From Galeopsis tetrahit (Eukaryota > Streptophyta > Magnoliopsida > Lamiales > Lamiaceae): 64,000 bases of DNA. A program made the translations under genes and the position numbers. Below the pieces are notes generated by a model. That model was not told where the DNA came from. It saw only the letters and a list, made by a program, of their open reading frames with translations, and made no database searches. Below, in pieces: positions 49,678 to 60,745 of this stretch; the first letter of the stretch is position 1, and each line of letters begins with the position of its first letter. The stretch spans positions 54,827,740 to 54,891,739 of the forward strand of contig OY776134.1 in NCBI GenBank assembly GCA_963675135.1, given 5' to 3'.

Positions 49678-50830
49678 CTTGACACGTATTTTTCAATACT
49701 CGCCTCTCAAGTGTAAGAGATTCCTCTTGCTCTCTCCCTATCATCTCTTTCAATTCTTTCTCTTTTTGTCCAAGAATGCCCAAAGTCTTCTCAATTTCCT
49801 TCTTTGGGTCGAAGTGATAAAGAGGTAAAATAAAATCAATAGAAGCATCAATATCATCTAAAGTGAAAATTGAAGAGTGTAAAGGTTTAGAAATGCTCAT
49901 TTCGCTCTTCAACTCGTCTTGTGATACTTCTTGATTTTCTTGTTCTTTGTTGCCCGTGTCCATCAAGGGACATTCTCCCTCTTCATCAACTTCTTCCATC
50001 TCCATTAAGTACCTATCATCATCATAAATAAGAGAAGAAGAATAGTCAATCTCAACATCAAACAAAGGGTTATCATGAATATGAGGAAAGTAAGGCTCAA
50101 GAGACATTTGGAGTGTCTCTTGAACACAAGGCTCTAAACAATCAATTGCTTTCCACTCATAATCTTCCAAATTATGCTTCTTAGCACCATGAGTGTCAAA
50201 ATCAATCTCATCATTTGTAAGCTTGAGAGCCAACTCTCTCGTGCTCATGTCTTCAAGTTGATATTTCTCTTCATCTTCATACTCCTCTTCGCTTGAACCC
50301 TCTTCTTCTTCAATTGTCATGCTTGACCCTTCATAAATAGTCTCACTTGAAGAAGCCATTTGACTCAATTGGAAAGCCACATTCTTCATTCGATTCGCAA
50401 GTGAGACCATTTGCCCATCCATCTTTTCCAATCTTGCATTGTTGTGAGCAAAAACTTGATTGGATTGAGTCATGAAAGTGACTAGCATGTTTTCCAAGTA
50501 AGAATTCCTCTCATCATCTAGTGCATTATCACCCGGATCAACTTCTTGTGGGCAAGGTTGCCTTTCCATGTAGTTTGCTTCCTCAACTTGATCCATCATG
50601 TTTGGCCTATCCATCCCTCCATTACTCTCAATGAAGGTATTTAGCAACTCATAGAGATAGGGTGAGGCCTCCATTTTCCCATAATCTTGATAATCGGTGG
50701 GAACTTGTTGAATTTGATAACCATGGTCGTAGTTCCCCCAACTATCATAACAAACTTCTTCTTGATAAAGAGGATAAACCATATCATATTGATCAAATGA
50801 TTGATTCCATGAATATTGGTTATATCCGTC
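49619..50830 (-). CDS. Acidic protein of the nested LTR element (unknown function)
   Basis: An open frame runs to 49619 on the minus strand. I place the start at 50830 (MDGYNQYSW), since residues upstream overlap the primer-site leader. The product is about 400 aa, rich in Glu, Asp, Tyr and Met, with SSEEEYEDEEKYQLEDM and STRELALKLTNDEIDFDTHG. There are no zinc knuckles, protease or RT. The last about 35 residues (from LTLERRVLKNTC) are translated LTR remnant and Gypsy sequence, so the natural C-terminus is lost. I do not recognise the family; it may be the Gag-like product of a non-autonomous element. Confidence 0.5.
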   Translation of the reverse strand, partial: DGYNQYSWNQSFDQYDMVYPLYQEEVCYDSWGNYDHGYQIQQVPTDYQDYGKMEASPYLYELLNTFIESNGGMDRPNMMDQVEEANYMERQPCPQEVDPGDNALDDERNSYLENMLVTFMTQSNQVFAHNNARLEKMDGQMVSLANRMKNVAFQLSQMASSSETIYEGSSMTIEEEEGSSEEEYEDEEKYQLEDMSTRELALKLTNDEIDFDTHGAKKHNLEDYEWKAIDCLEPCVQETLQMSLEPYFPHIHDNPLFDVEIDYSSSLIYDDDRYLMEMEEVDEEGECPLMDTGNKEQENQEVSQDELKSEMSISKPLHSSIFTLDDIDASIDFILPLYHFDPKKEIEKTLGILGQKEKELKEMIGREQEESLTLERRVLKNTCQVGRSDAGEGVSRPFCKASF

Positions 50831-52629
50831 CATCTTGCAAAATAGTTCACCTACACAAATGATCAAAGTATCACAAGCACAAGATAACAATAGAACAAAT
50901 AAAATAAAAATCACTAGTAATTACGCTACACTAACACTAAGTTACACAAATGCAAAACTAGTCCCCGGCAGCGGCGCCAAAAACTTGACACGTATTTTTC
51001 AATACTCGCCTCTCAAGTGTAAGAGGTTCCTCGTAGTAAAAGTAAGTGCCCGGTTAAATTATCGAACCACGGGACTAGTTAGCTAGTGTAGCCTTAGTGC
51101 TATGTGTAGACACGTAATTAAAGTGAAAGAGCATGGGGGTGAGATATTAAAACTAAATACAAAAATCAACAAGCTAAATACTATCTAAGAAAAGCAAGTA
51201 AAGTGATGATCAAATATCAAATAAAGAAGTAGTGTTCGGGTGTTCGTCATTGTGTGGAAAATTGAGTTAAAAGTCGACTTTTATGTGCAATTCATTAGGT
51301 GGAACTTGATAGAAGCAATCACGAGTGCATTTGTCTACTAAATCACCTAGGATCGAGAGGATGAATAGAGGCGTTCTTACCCGGGTAATCACACAATTAG
51401 GGGGTTCTACTCTATCTAAATTAAACTAAACTAATCCCTAATCGTGTTTTTCCACTTGAATACTAACAACCAAACTCCTATGGTCTTCTCACTAATCACT
51501 CAAATTTTCATTCAAGAAATTAATGTAGATAAATGGGGTTCTAATGAAAATTACCCAACTCTCGTTGCGATAACCCAATATTTACTCATTCACTCGATTC
51601 CCAACCCTCGATTATACTATCTACCCCAATTAACCAACTCTCGTTGCATTAATTGAGCTTCACATATAACCTACTAATTGAATTCTAGCAAATGATCTAT
51701 CAAAACCCATAAACCTAACCAATATTCCCTCCAATGAATTACACAATTAAAATTAAGCTAATAACACAAATTTCATCACAAATCAAAACACCCAAACACC
51801 AACAAACCTAGTCAATAACTAAATTAATAAAAGAAAGCAAGTTTATCAAACATAAATAACAAAGCATGAAATTAAGGAAAAATATCACCTCAAATGGTCT
51901 TCAAATCTTCCAACAATGTTTGCAACAAAATAAAATACTACATTAAAATTTACCTAAAATATTAAATGAAAACAAAAAAACTAAATTAAAATGAGTGGAG
52001 TATTGTGTGAGGAAGAGGGGTTTTTCTCCCCCCAATGAGCTACTGCGTGCCTGCGTGTGTTGCCCCTCATCTTCCAAACTACTGTGTTGTGTATTGCCCC
52101 CCCCCCCCTAATTGATGAAAATTGCATGGGCATTTAATTTGTAAATTTGTAGATGAAATGGGCCTAGGCCCATTTGCTATTGCAAATCCAGATGCTTCAT
52201 TTTCTTTCTCAGGAGCGTGCACTCTTGTTTTCCTGAAAATGGAGAGCTCGGCCGTCTTGAGGCCTCGGCCGTGCCCCTTGAATTTCGAAAACTTCCTGTT
52301 TCGAGGAGGGTGTGCTCGAGCGTGCCCTTCCTTCAACATCTTCTTGTTTTGCTCATATCTTTTGATTCGGGTGTCCGATCGACTCGATTCTTGTCTCATT
52401 TCGACCCTCACTTCACCTTCTTTAATGTGGTCAACTCATGGACTCGATCCAATGGCTGAATTTTTCATGATTTGATTCAAAACACCTCGTTTTACCTAAA
52501 AAAAAATAGCAAACAACACCATTTCTCCGAATCGAGTGCAATTAGTCAATTTAGTGTAAATAATGCACGAAATCCTATAAAATTATGCAATTTAAACACA
52601 TGAATTTCAAGCAATTTTCACACTAATCA
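49680..52629 (-). mobile_element. Nested, internally deleted LTR retroelement
   Basis: Inserted between protease and RT of the Gypsy element. Reading on the minus strand, a full LTR (52629 or 52622 to 50986) ends GAAAAATACGTGTCA and is followed by TTTTTGGCGCCGCTGCCGGG. This resembles the primer-binding site of Athila-type Gypsy elements. A 1.2 kb internal region follows, then only the last 51 bp of a second LTR (49677-49727). The 5' boundary (TGATTAG or TGTGAAA) and target duplication are not resolved. Confidence 0.75.
50986..52629 (-). repeat. 5' LTR of the nested element
   Basis: About 1.64 kb. Its terminal 51 bp at 50983-51033 (reverse complement of TTGACACGTATTTTTCAATA onward) recur at 49677-49727 with a couple of changes, which defines the 3' edge. 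Open frames at 52079-52475 within it carry no domain. Confidence 0.65.
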
Positions 52630-55042
52630 CCCTTGACGGTTATAACTCCCGCCGGGGTTGAAAACTTTACACAATAATAAAAGGTAGAAACGGCCGCCTT
52701 GAACTCGTTGAAGAAAGGTCGGCCGAGGAACACATTGTAGGACGATGGCATGTCGATGATCAGGAAGTCGACCTGCCTAGCATGGTGCATTTCAGGCTCT
52801 TTTGATGATGCCAACTCCAGGGATAGCCTGATTTTCCCAATGGGATGGCTGTGCGTATCCCCAAAACCTACGATTATATCATCGCAAGGCTCGATGTATG
52901 CTGCATAATCACCGAGAGCATCCAGAGTATGCTTGAAGAGGATGTTGGTGTATGCCCCAGTGTCGACCATCATGCGATGGACGTTTGTTCCCATGATCTT
53001 CCCCGTGATGACCAAAGCATCATTGTTTGGGTGCACCACGCCGTTCAGGTCGTCGTCCGATAAAAGGATTTGGTGAGATGGAGGCTTCTCGGCAGTCGGA
53101 GCGACGCACACCTGATGGACATTGTTCAGTGCTCGCTGCTCACTCTGAGCTCGGCGAACAAATAGCTCTTTCCCGGATTGGGTCCCTCCCAAAGGGCCTT
53201 CTATCACATTGCAGGCTCCGCCCACATTATCGATGTCGCCGCTAGGATTTTGTGGCATGGGAGGAGTCAGCTTGGGACGATTCAGTAGTTGGCGCAGGTC
53301 GTCGCTGTCGTCGCGACGTTTCTTCCCCCTGTTGTCGCCATTTCCAAGAGGCTTGATGAACTGGCCGAGCTTGCCCTCATTGTACAGCTTGAAAAGGTTT
53401 CTCACCAAGTCTCGGCACCCATTGGTGTGGTGGCCGATGGAGTTGTGGTAGTCGCAGAATTTGCTACCATCTAGGTTTTCATCACTTGTATGCATTGGCT
53501 TGGCATGGGGGAGCTGATTCTTTCCCCTGACTGCATTAAAAATGCCCCTGGGATCAAGAGGGAGAGATTCTCTGAACTGGATGATCTCAGGAGACTCCTC
53601 GAAAGGCCTGAAGTTCGCTGGGCGAGCACTGCCAGCTTGAGTGGTCGCCTTCTTGGGTTGGGACGACTCCCCAGTGTTTGTATTTTTCTTGGGCCAGACC
53701 CTCTTGGACGCCTCCGGCTGCTCGTTAGCCTTGGCGGCGTCCATTATTTCCTCCATTTGAATGAAGTTCCCAGCCCTTGTGCGGAAGTCCGCATAAGAAC
53801 TTGGGAAAGTAAGATGGATAGATTCCCAAAGCTTGGTACCTATCCTTAGACCGGAAATAGCTGAGATCAGCTTCGTCTCATCGTTTACGGCCTCCCCATC
53901 GATCACCAGCCTATCGAAGCGCTCGATGAAGTCCTTGCCTGACTCATTTATAGATTGGCGAACGTTTGCCAAACGTTGCTTTGAGGCTGGGCGAGCAACA
54001 ATAGACCCGTAGTAGGTCAGAAAGAGTTGTCCCAGCTCAAGAAATGAGGTGACAGATCCGGGACTCAAAGTTGTGTACCATCGATGAGCCCGGTCTCCCA
54101 AAGTTAGGGAGAAGTTTCTGCACTGTGTGGCGTCCGTTGCCCCGATTGAGGCCATGTAGTTGGAGTACTTGGACAAGTGTACTCTGGGGTCGGACGCTCC
54201 GTCGTATGCCGCCATGGAGGGCATTTGAATCTTTCTTTGAATGGGGGCGGTAAGGATTGCAACACTCAGTGGTGGTGCGGGCAGAGTGATTGGTAGAGTA
54301 GTCCCTTGCTTCGAGGCGATCACCTCTGCTCGCAGAGCATCCATCTCTAGCTTCATTAATTTTTGGGTCTCGAGGAACTGGGCGGTCTGCCCCTCCTTGG
54401 CGGTTTGTGGCTTGGGGACGACGTCCTCGTCGCGTCGGCTCCCTTGGGATGCGGCAGGGCGATCATCATAACATGATCGCCTGGGAGAGTGCCTGTCAGA
54501 ATGGTGACTGCGATAGCTCTTCGCCGGAGCTCGCGAATCTTTCCCTTGTCCCACTCGATCAAGAGCTGAGACTCTGTCACCCTGATTTCTCTTATCAGCG
54601 TGATCTCGGTGGTGGTCGGCTCTGCCTGGTCGGCCATCCACTTTGAAGGGCACTGGGCGAGGAGCCCTCCTATCTTTGTCATCCATTCGGTTGAAAACCG
54701 AATTCGGTGTTGCGAGTCTCCCGTGTGGCTATTGTGGGAGTGCTCGTCGACTTTGTTCTTTCCTCTGTCCTGGGGGTGAACAGAGTTGGAGTGATAGGAA
54801 CGGTTGTCGTCCTCGTTCCCCTTGGCTTTGCGAGCTCGGTCGAAGGCCTGATCTTTGGCCTTCTCCAGCTCCTCATTCTGCCTCTTCTTCTCCGTGAGAT
54901 AGTCACAGAGATCTTTCAGATATTGGGGATCATTCAGAATGTCCCCCATGTTCAAGTTGGCGAAAGGATTTACCGGCCGCAACGGAGGGGGCTCGTTCCC
55001 TCCGGGGGGTAAGATTCCGTCTTGTGGAGTATGATGAGACAT
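52623..55042 (-). pseudogene. Gypsy gag-protease, frameshifted and truncated
   Basis: The start is at 55042 (MSHHTPQDGILPPGG). A frameshift near 54690 moves reading into the 687-aa frame that ends at 52623. The Gag core is clear (RKIQMPSMAAYDGASDP, FSLTLGDRAHRWYTTL, FIERFDRL). A CHHC-like knuckle (CDYHNSIGHHTNGC, about 53440) is followed by an aspartic protease with MVDTGAYTN (about 52952-52970). Reading then stops at a TAG created at the junction with the nested LTR. Without that insertion the frame would be expected to run on into pol. Confidence 0.88.
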
Positions 55043-55383
55043 CGTTTAAAGAGTGTCTCCTGGAGATTATTACAAAGATATGATTGTTCTTAAGCTTTCG
55101 ACGCTTAAAAACGAAAGATTAAAGTTCTTGCGCAGAAGAACGTGCTATTACAACTACTTATGAGCAAAGTAACAACAACTAAAGCTTAAAAACAAGATTA
55201 CACGGAGATCAAACTCCAAAATATGTCTCGAATATCGCAAATATTCAAGAACACGAAGAACACGAAAATACGTAAATAAAGCTTTAAACGGTGGAACTAC
55301 CGATTAAAACCTGAAAAACAGAGTTTGCTAACCGATCGCTCGATGATCGGACGAAACTGAGATGAAGAACACGTAAAAGGACC

Positions 55384-55401
55384 CCTCCTTCTAGCGCCAA
55401 A
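55384..55401 (-). other. Primer-binding-site region of the Gypsy element
   Basis: On the minus strand TTTGGCGCTAGAAGGAGG directly follows the 5' LTR. The position and leading TGGCGC fit a tRNA primer site, but I did not match it to a specific tRNA. Confidence 0.5.
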
Positions 55402-56139
55402 TGTTGTACGTGCTTTTTGATGGTTGAATCGGATGTGGACTATTTGTTAGCACGAGACAAACATGTATAATGATCGGGGGTTTATTACGTGTTTAGGGAG
55501 GTTATTATGATGATCTTGATGATCTTATGAAGAACAAATAAGAATAAATGAAGAACACAAAGATGTAGCTTCTTTAAGAAGCTAAAGCGTAAGAGCTTGG
55601 GAGTGTTTATTGCTTTGGGTTGGGTGATTTGGTGGAAATGGGTCACTTGTCTACAAATGAGCCTCTTTTAGGCATTATATAGTGGTTTCTAGGGGCTGCC
55701 CGCCCTTTACACGTGGCACGCCCTTATTGGACCTGACTTCTGCCCGAAAATGTGATTTGATGGCGCATTTAATGCTAAACCGCCTCTGGTGCTCGTCCTC
55801 GCCGAAATGCCGAGGAGCTGAGCTACGGTGGTCGCCGGAGGACCATGTCGAGGAGTGTGGTCGCCACGCTCCATGCTGTCTCCCAAGGCTTCAATACTTG
55901 GACTTTTCTAGCTAAGATAGACACGTGCTCGCCAACACATTTGGGCGAGCAGCTAACTAAAACAGGTGCTCGCCAACATCTTTGAGCGAGCACTTAAATA
56001 TATTGAATACATCTATTCTATTACATTTTCTTGGTCTTGTTGACTAGTCGTCGCACGACTTTGTTGACTAGTACTCGCCACGTAAGCTGGTGACTAGAAT
56101 TGACTTGTCAAAGATTGACTTCTTTGACTAGGTATAACA
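55402..56139 (-). repeat. 5' LTR of the Gypsy element
   Basis: 738 bp; followed on the right by the TGTTG duplication. Differences from the other LTR are at the positions matching 41114, 41239, 41334, 41451, 41773 and 41798 (approximate). Confidence 0.95.
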
Positions 56140-56144
56140 TGTTG

Positions 56145-56449
56145 GCTTTTGAAACTTAGGGGAGTGAAACCCTCAAGTTATCAACCGTTTTAGAGATGGG
56201 TTAATTCATACCGGGTTTTACAAAAAAAGTTGTCTTCTTCCCCCTCTCGGGAAGATGAAGAAAACGCACGTAATGTACCTAATCCTAACTTAGGTGTTAA
56301 TGGGGTCAACCGGGATCAAAATCGAGGGTCAACCCATTTTAAATTAGCCTTTTATATTAATTATATTAATAGAGAATAATATATTTTTAATTATTTTACA
56401 TAAAACTTAGATTCCAGTTGAAATATAATATAAATGGTATTAAAAATAT
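56145..56449. other. Gypsy element flank, nothing seen
   Basis: Spacer next to the retroelement; no coding or repeat structure. Confidence 0.4.
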
Positions 56450-56620
56450 GCGTATTTAACCTGTGGAGCATTATCATCAATCATAAACTCTTTTCAAACT
56501 TTGGAATTAGAAATGAAATTAAGGAATGACATCTCAATTTAAGGTAGCAGCTAGGTATGAACTTTGGTGGTATAATTGGTCGAATGAACCACAAATGTGT
56601 ATTTATAAACTTATGCAATT
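56440..56620 (-). pseudogene. Decayed third copy of the DYDYAPAA microprotein gene
   Basis: The promoter-side block TTTGGAATTAGAAATGAAATT, CTCAATTTAAGGT and TGTGTATTTATAAACTT matches 57370-57490 in order. The body of the coding region is missing. Only a short tail, MIDDNAPQVK (ATG at 56482-56484), resembles the end of the intact copy. The copy therefore lost most of its coding DNA but kept the TATA region. Confidence 0.55.
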
Positions 56621-57190
56621 TGCCACACATAATTTGACATAGGTTATTGATTCGATTCCAAATTTCAAATTGAATATATAATACTCCACTATTAATTACA
56701 ACTTTTCTGAGTGAACTATAGAAAAACGTGAGATACTGATTATTTGGAAAGCAAAATTAAACTGAATTAATTAGTGGGTGGCTAAGATCTTGTTGCACTA
56801 TATATATCTCCCTCAACTCGTTTTTATATAAAAAACATTATTGTATTTATTGGTGATCCGAATCAATTAAAATAAAATATGACAGGAAATGCAAATAAAA
56901 TACTCCGTAAAGTACAATATTAGAATACCATGTAGAATTAATTAATATATATAGAAGATTCAAATGAGAAAAAAATAACCACAACTTATGATCATTATAC
57001 TTAATAAATTATGATCATAAAGACGAGAGCAAGCTTTTTTCTCCAAACACATAAAACTACTTCATTAATTCGTGATTAAAACTCATAAAATTAAACACGA
57101 ACAACAATTTCATGTAACACCCTAGCTAAATCATATCACTCTATTATAAAAAAGTGAATACCTAACCAGCTAGTGACTATAACACGATTT

Positions 57191-57355
57191 TCAAGCTGCC
57201 GGAGCATAGTCATAATCGCCATCGTCGTCTCCGTCCCCTTCAAATACGATAGTATTTGAAAGACCATTATACCCTTTGTTGCAAAAAAATTGGCTATCTT
57301 CTACATTCTCGAAAATTGAGTTGAAGCTGTTGGTGGAGATGAGAAAAGAGGCCAT
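57191..57355 (-). CDS. 54-aa microprotein with DYDYAPAA tail
   Basis: Intronless frame: ATG at 57353-57355, TGA at 57191-57193. It begins MASFLISTNSFNSIFENVED, has one Cys (CNKGYNGLSN) and ends in an acidic tail, FEGDGDDDGDYDYAPAA. There is no obvious signal peptide or membrane span. The last nine residues are identical to those of the protein at 61516-61740, 4.3 kb away on the same strand, and Asp-Tyr pairs resemble sites of tyrosine sulfation in plant peptide hormones. Upstream lie a TATA box and two G-boxes. Conservation of the tail, a clean ATG and a promoter argue for a real gene. Function unknown. Confidence 0.6.
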   Translation of the reverse strand: MASFLISTNSFNSIFENVEDSQFFCNKGYNGLSNTIVFEGDGDDDGDYDYAPAA

Positions 57356-57477
57356 ATATAATTCTTTTAAAAGTGTTGGAATTAGAAAGGAAATTGAGAG
57401 AGATTAGTAACTACTCAATTTAAGGTGTGGTATAAAGTTTGTTGAAGGAATGAGAAATAAGAAAGGGCATAGATGTG

Positions 57478-57565
57478 TATTTATAAGCTTGGATAAAGGG
57501 GGAATTCTGCTTGGCGTAAGTTTTGCACGTGGTGGGAATGGTTGAGCCTATGTTGGCGACACGTG
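57478..57565 (-). promoter_or_regulatory. Promoter of the 54-aa microprotein gene
   Basis: TATAAATA (minus) at 57478-57485, about 125 bp before the ATG. CACGTG G-boxes lie at 57526-57531 and 57560-57565. G-boxes bind bZIP and bHLH factors, so light or stress/ABA control is possible. The TATA block is preserved in the decayed copy at 56590-56605. Confidence 0.5.
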
Positions 57566-59388
57566 GCCTTTGATATGTCCACGTTGGACTTCCACTCTCA
57601 CCTTAAATTAATTGCATACTTGGAAAATGGAAGAAATAGATCCTAGTGGGTGTGCAATTTGGGGATTTGATCATTTATATGTGATCTCATGATGTTATAT
57701 CAACTTGGTCGTCACTTGGCTGATCAGGATAGATCGGCCAAGTGGCGGCCCACACTTTGTGACGAGGTAGTACGTGACGATCTAGGGTAATGACACGGTG
57801 AGCTTGAATTGAGAACATATTGACTATTCTTTGTTTTGACTTTAAGATATTTTTGTCTTACTGTTAATTATCAAAAGAATTGACCACGTACTTTACTTGA
57901 ACATTTATTTGTTGATTTGATTATAAAAATATTTGGAATGTTCGTACGTCTAGCATGGTCAAAGAGATATGATATTTATAATTAATTGTTCAAGCGACTG
58001 AGCTCACCCAATCATTAGATTTTATTAAATTGTTAATTAAAATACCGTAGAAATAAAAAATGTGGCGCAGTCTGCATGATAGCATTGATCTTAAAAAGTC
58101 AAATGAATAAATAAGCAGATCAGTCGACCTTCTTAACCGAAACTACATAATCATGTCAAATAAAATAAATTAATCAAGTCAACAATGATTTTAATTATGC
58201 CGCATATATTTGAAAAAGGGCAAATAAAAGTGTGTGCTTGTCTTATCAAGTTCATCATCATGCATGTATACGCACACACGCACATCTTAATATATATGTA
58301 CGTATTTAATATATTATAAACAGTGTAAGTTAATATTAAACACACACATATATATATATATTAATTATCATTACTTAATTACAACTCGAAATTAAATAGG
58401 GTTCCTTGCCTTTTAATTAACTAACTACTTACTAATACTAGAGAGACCATCATCATCACCGCCAGGGTCAATTTTTTTTGGTATTTTGAGTTGAGAAAAA
58501 GGTAAGAGAAATAAATCTATATGTCAATGTTTACTTTGAATTTTGGTTGATTTTTTAAAATCGATTTTTGAAATTAATCCCGATAAATAACAATATGTGT
58601 GTTTCTTTTGAGTTTTAATTTGAGTAGGAGAAAAGTTAAGTTTATGTCAAATCAATGTGTAAGATTGAATAAAATTGTATTACAATATTATTATATTATA
58701 TATCGTTGAGTGAAATTATAAGAATTTAAATTTATATTAAATCAATATATTTGATAAGTGTGATTTGAGATAGTTTCTAAAAATTGATTTTTAAATTTCA
58801 AAATAAGAACAAAATCTTAAATTTCAAAACATGTATCATGCATAATGTCTCTTGGTGGTTTGAATGGGTTTAAATCGAGGGTTGTAGTCATATAACCCCA
58901 ACCCTAAGAAAAAGTGGTAGCATGGGGTTTGCGCGTGTGATGAGTTAGGAGGTTTGTGGAAGATGAAATTTTGGTGCAACGTCAGATTATACACATGGAT
59001 TTTTAATTTTAATAATATTTTTTTCCCTTTTTAAGCAATTAAAAGTGGTATATACTTTTTGGTTGGAGCAAATATCACGAGGAATTAATCTTTTGTGGGG
59101 TTGGACTAAATTAAAATCTTCAAAAGTAGCAAAAGATGTTATTCTATGATGCACCAACACAACGTTGATAAGAGTGTGTGTTTTATAAAATTGAAGTAAT
59201 TAAGGAAATAAAGTGACATCGTGTCCATACGTACGCCTTTTGTCGTCTCTTCGAATATATCACTTGTTCAATTTTATTTGAATTTATTCAACACTAGTCT
59301 ATGTGTATTATATCAAGTAGCTGGTCGATAGTTTTATATAATAATAATAATAATATCACTTTTTCAAGTCAAACATGAGTATGCTAAC
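57566..59388. other. AT-rich intergenic DNA with one small palindrome
   Basis: A hairpin CACTTGGCTGATC / GATCGGCCAAGTG lies at about 57711-57743. The rest is AT-rich with CA/TA microsatellite tracts near 58260-58360. No gene supported. Confidence 0.5.
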
Positions 59389-60745
59389 TTTACTAACGGC
59401 CACCGCTCACAGTCCTAATTTTACCATTTCTTGACCTCATCCTGACTTTTTTATTAGCGGCACGCTCACAGTCTTGACTTTACAATTTCTTGGTCTCATC
59501 CTGCGGCTACTGAGTCCTGACTTTATCATTTCTTGGCCTCATCCTGACTTTACTAGCGGCCACCGCTCACAGTCCTGACTTTACCATTTCTTGGCCTCAT
59601 CGGCTCATCCTGCGGCCACTGCTCCTGACTTTATCATTTTTTGGCCTCATCCTGACTTTACTAGCGGTCACCGCCAGTCCTGACTTCACCATTTCTTGGC
59701 CTCATCCTGCGGCCACTGCTCACAGTCCTGACTTTATCATTTCTTGGCCTCATCCTCACTTTACTAGCGACCATCGCTCACAGTCCTGACTTTACCATTT
59801 CTTGGCCTCATCCTGCGACTACTGCTCTCTCAGTCCTGACTTTACCATTTCTTGGCCTCATCCTGCGGCCACTGCTCACAGTCCTGACTTTATCATTTCT
59901 TGGCCTCATCCTCACTTTACTAGCGGCCATCGCTCACAGTCCTGACTTTACCATTTCTTGGCCTCATCTTGCGGCCACTGCTCATAGTTCTGACTTTATC
60001 ATTTTTTGGCCTCATCCTCACTTTACTAGCGGCCACCGATCACAGTCCTGACTTTACTGCTCACAGTCCTGACTTTACCATTTCTTGGCCTCATCGGCTC
60101 ATCCTGCGGCCACTGCTCCTGACTTTATCATTTATTGGCCTCATCCTGACTTTACTAGCGGTCACCGCCAGTCCTGACTTTACCATTTCTTGGCCTCATC
60201 CTGCGGCCACTGCTCACAGTCCTGACTTTATCATTTCTTGGCCTCATCCTCACTTTACTAGCGGCCATCGCTCACAGTCCTGACTTTACCATTTCTTGGC
60301 CTCATCTTGCGACCACTGCTCTCACAGTCCTGACTTTACCATTTCTTGGCCTCGTCCTGCGGCCACTGCTCACAGTCCTGACTTTATCATTTCTTGGCCT
60401 CATCCTCACTTTACTAGCGGCCATCGCTCACAGTCCTGACTTTACCATTTCTTGGCCTCATCCTGCGACCACTGCTCTCACAGTCCTGACTTTACCATTT
60501 CTTGGCCTCATCCTGCGGCCACTGCTCACAGTCCTGACTTTATCATTTCTTGGCCTCATCCTCACTTTACTAGCGGCCATCGCTCACAGTCCTGACTTTA
60601 CCATTTCTTGGCCTCATCCTGCGGCCACTGCTCATAGTTCTGACTTTATCATTTCTTGGTCTCATTCTCACTTTACTAGCGGCCACCGATCACAGTCCTA
60701 ACTTTACCATTTCTTGGCCTCATCCCGCGGCCACATTTCTGGTCT
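59389..60745. repeat. Minisatellite, about 106-bp higher-order unit
   Basis: A motif AGTCCTGACTTTACCATTTC followed by TTGGCCTCATCCT is repeated over 20 times. Two alternating subunits are visible: a short one ending GCGGCCACTGCTCAC (about 48 bp) and a long one ending CACTTTACTAGCGGCCATCG (about 58 bp). Copies vary by small deletions. Open frames inside it only reflect the repeat. Confidence 0.9.

Larger units (their letters stand above)
41102..56139 (-). mobile_element. Complete Tat-lineage Ty3/Gypsy retrotransposon (15.0 kb)
   Basis: Two 738-bp LTRs (41102-41839 and 55402-56139) start TGTTGTA and end TATAACA, with the 5-bp target duplication TGTTG at 41097-41101 and 56140-56144. On the minus strand the order is 5' LTR, gag-protease, RT, RNase H, a second (archaeal-type) RNase H, integrase, then an opposite-strand spliced gene, then the 3' LTR. 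Two RNase H domains and extra genes before the 3' LTR are hallmarks of the Tat lineage. The coding region is broken by a frameshift, two nonsense codons and a nested element (49680-52629). The LTRs differ at six positions by my count, implying a young insertion. Confidence 0.93.

Noticed and set aside
52079..52475. Frames of 110 and 117 aa on both strands
   Set aside because: Lie within the nested element's LTR and show no recognisable domain.
59969..60283. 104-aa plus-strand frame
   Set aside because: It is only the translation of the minisatellite; residues repeat with the DNA unit.
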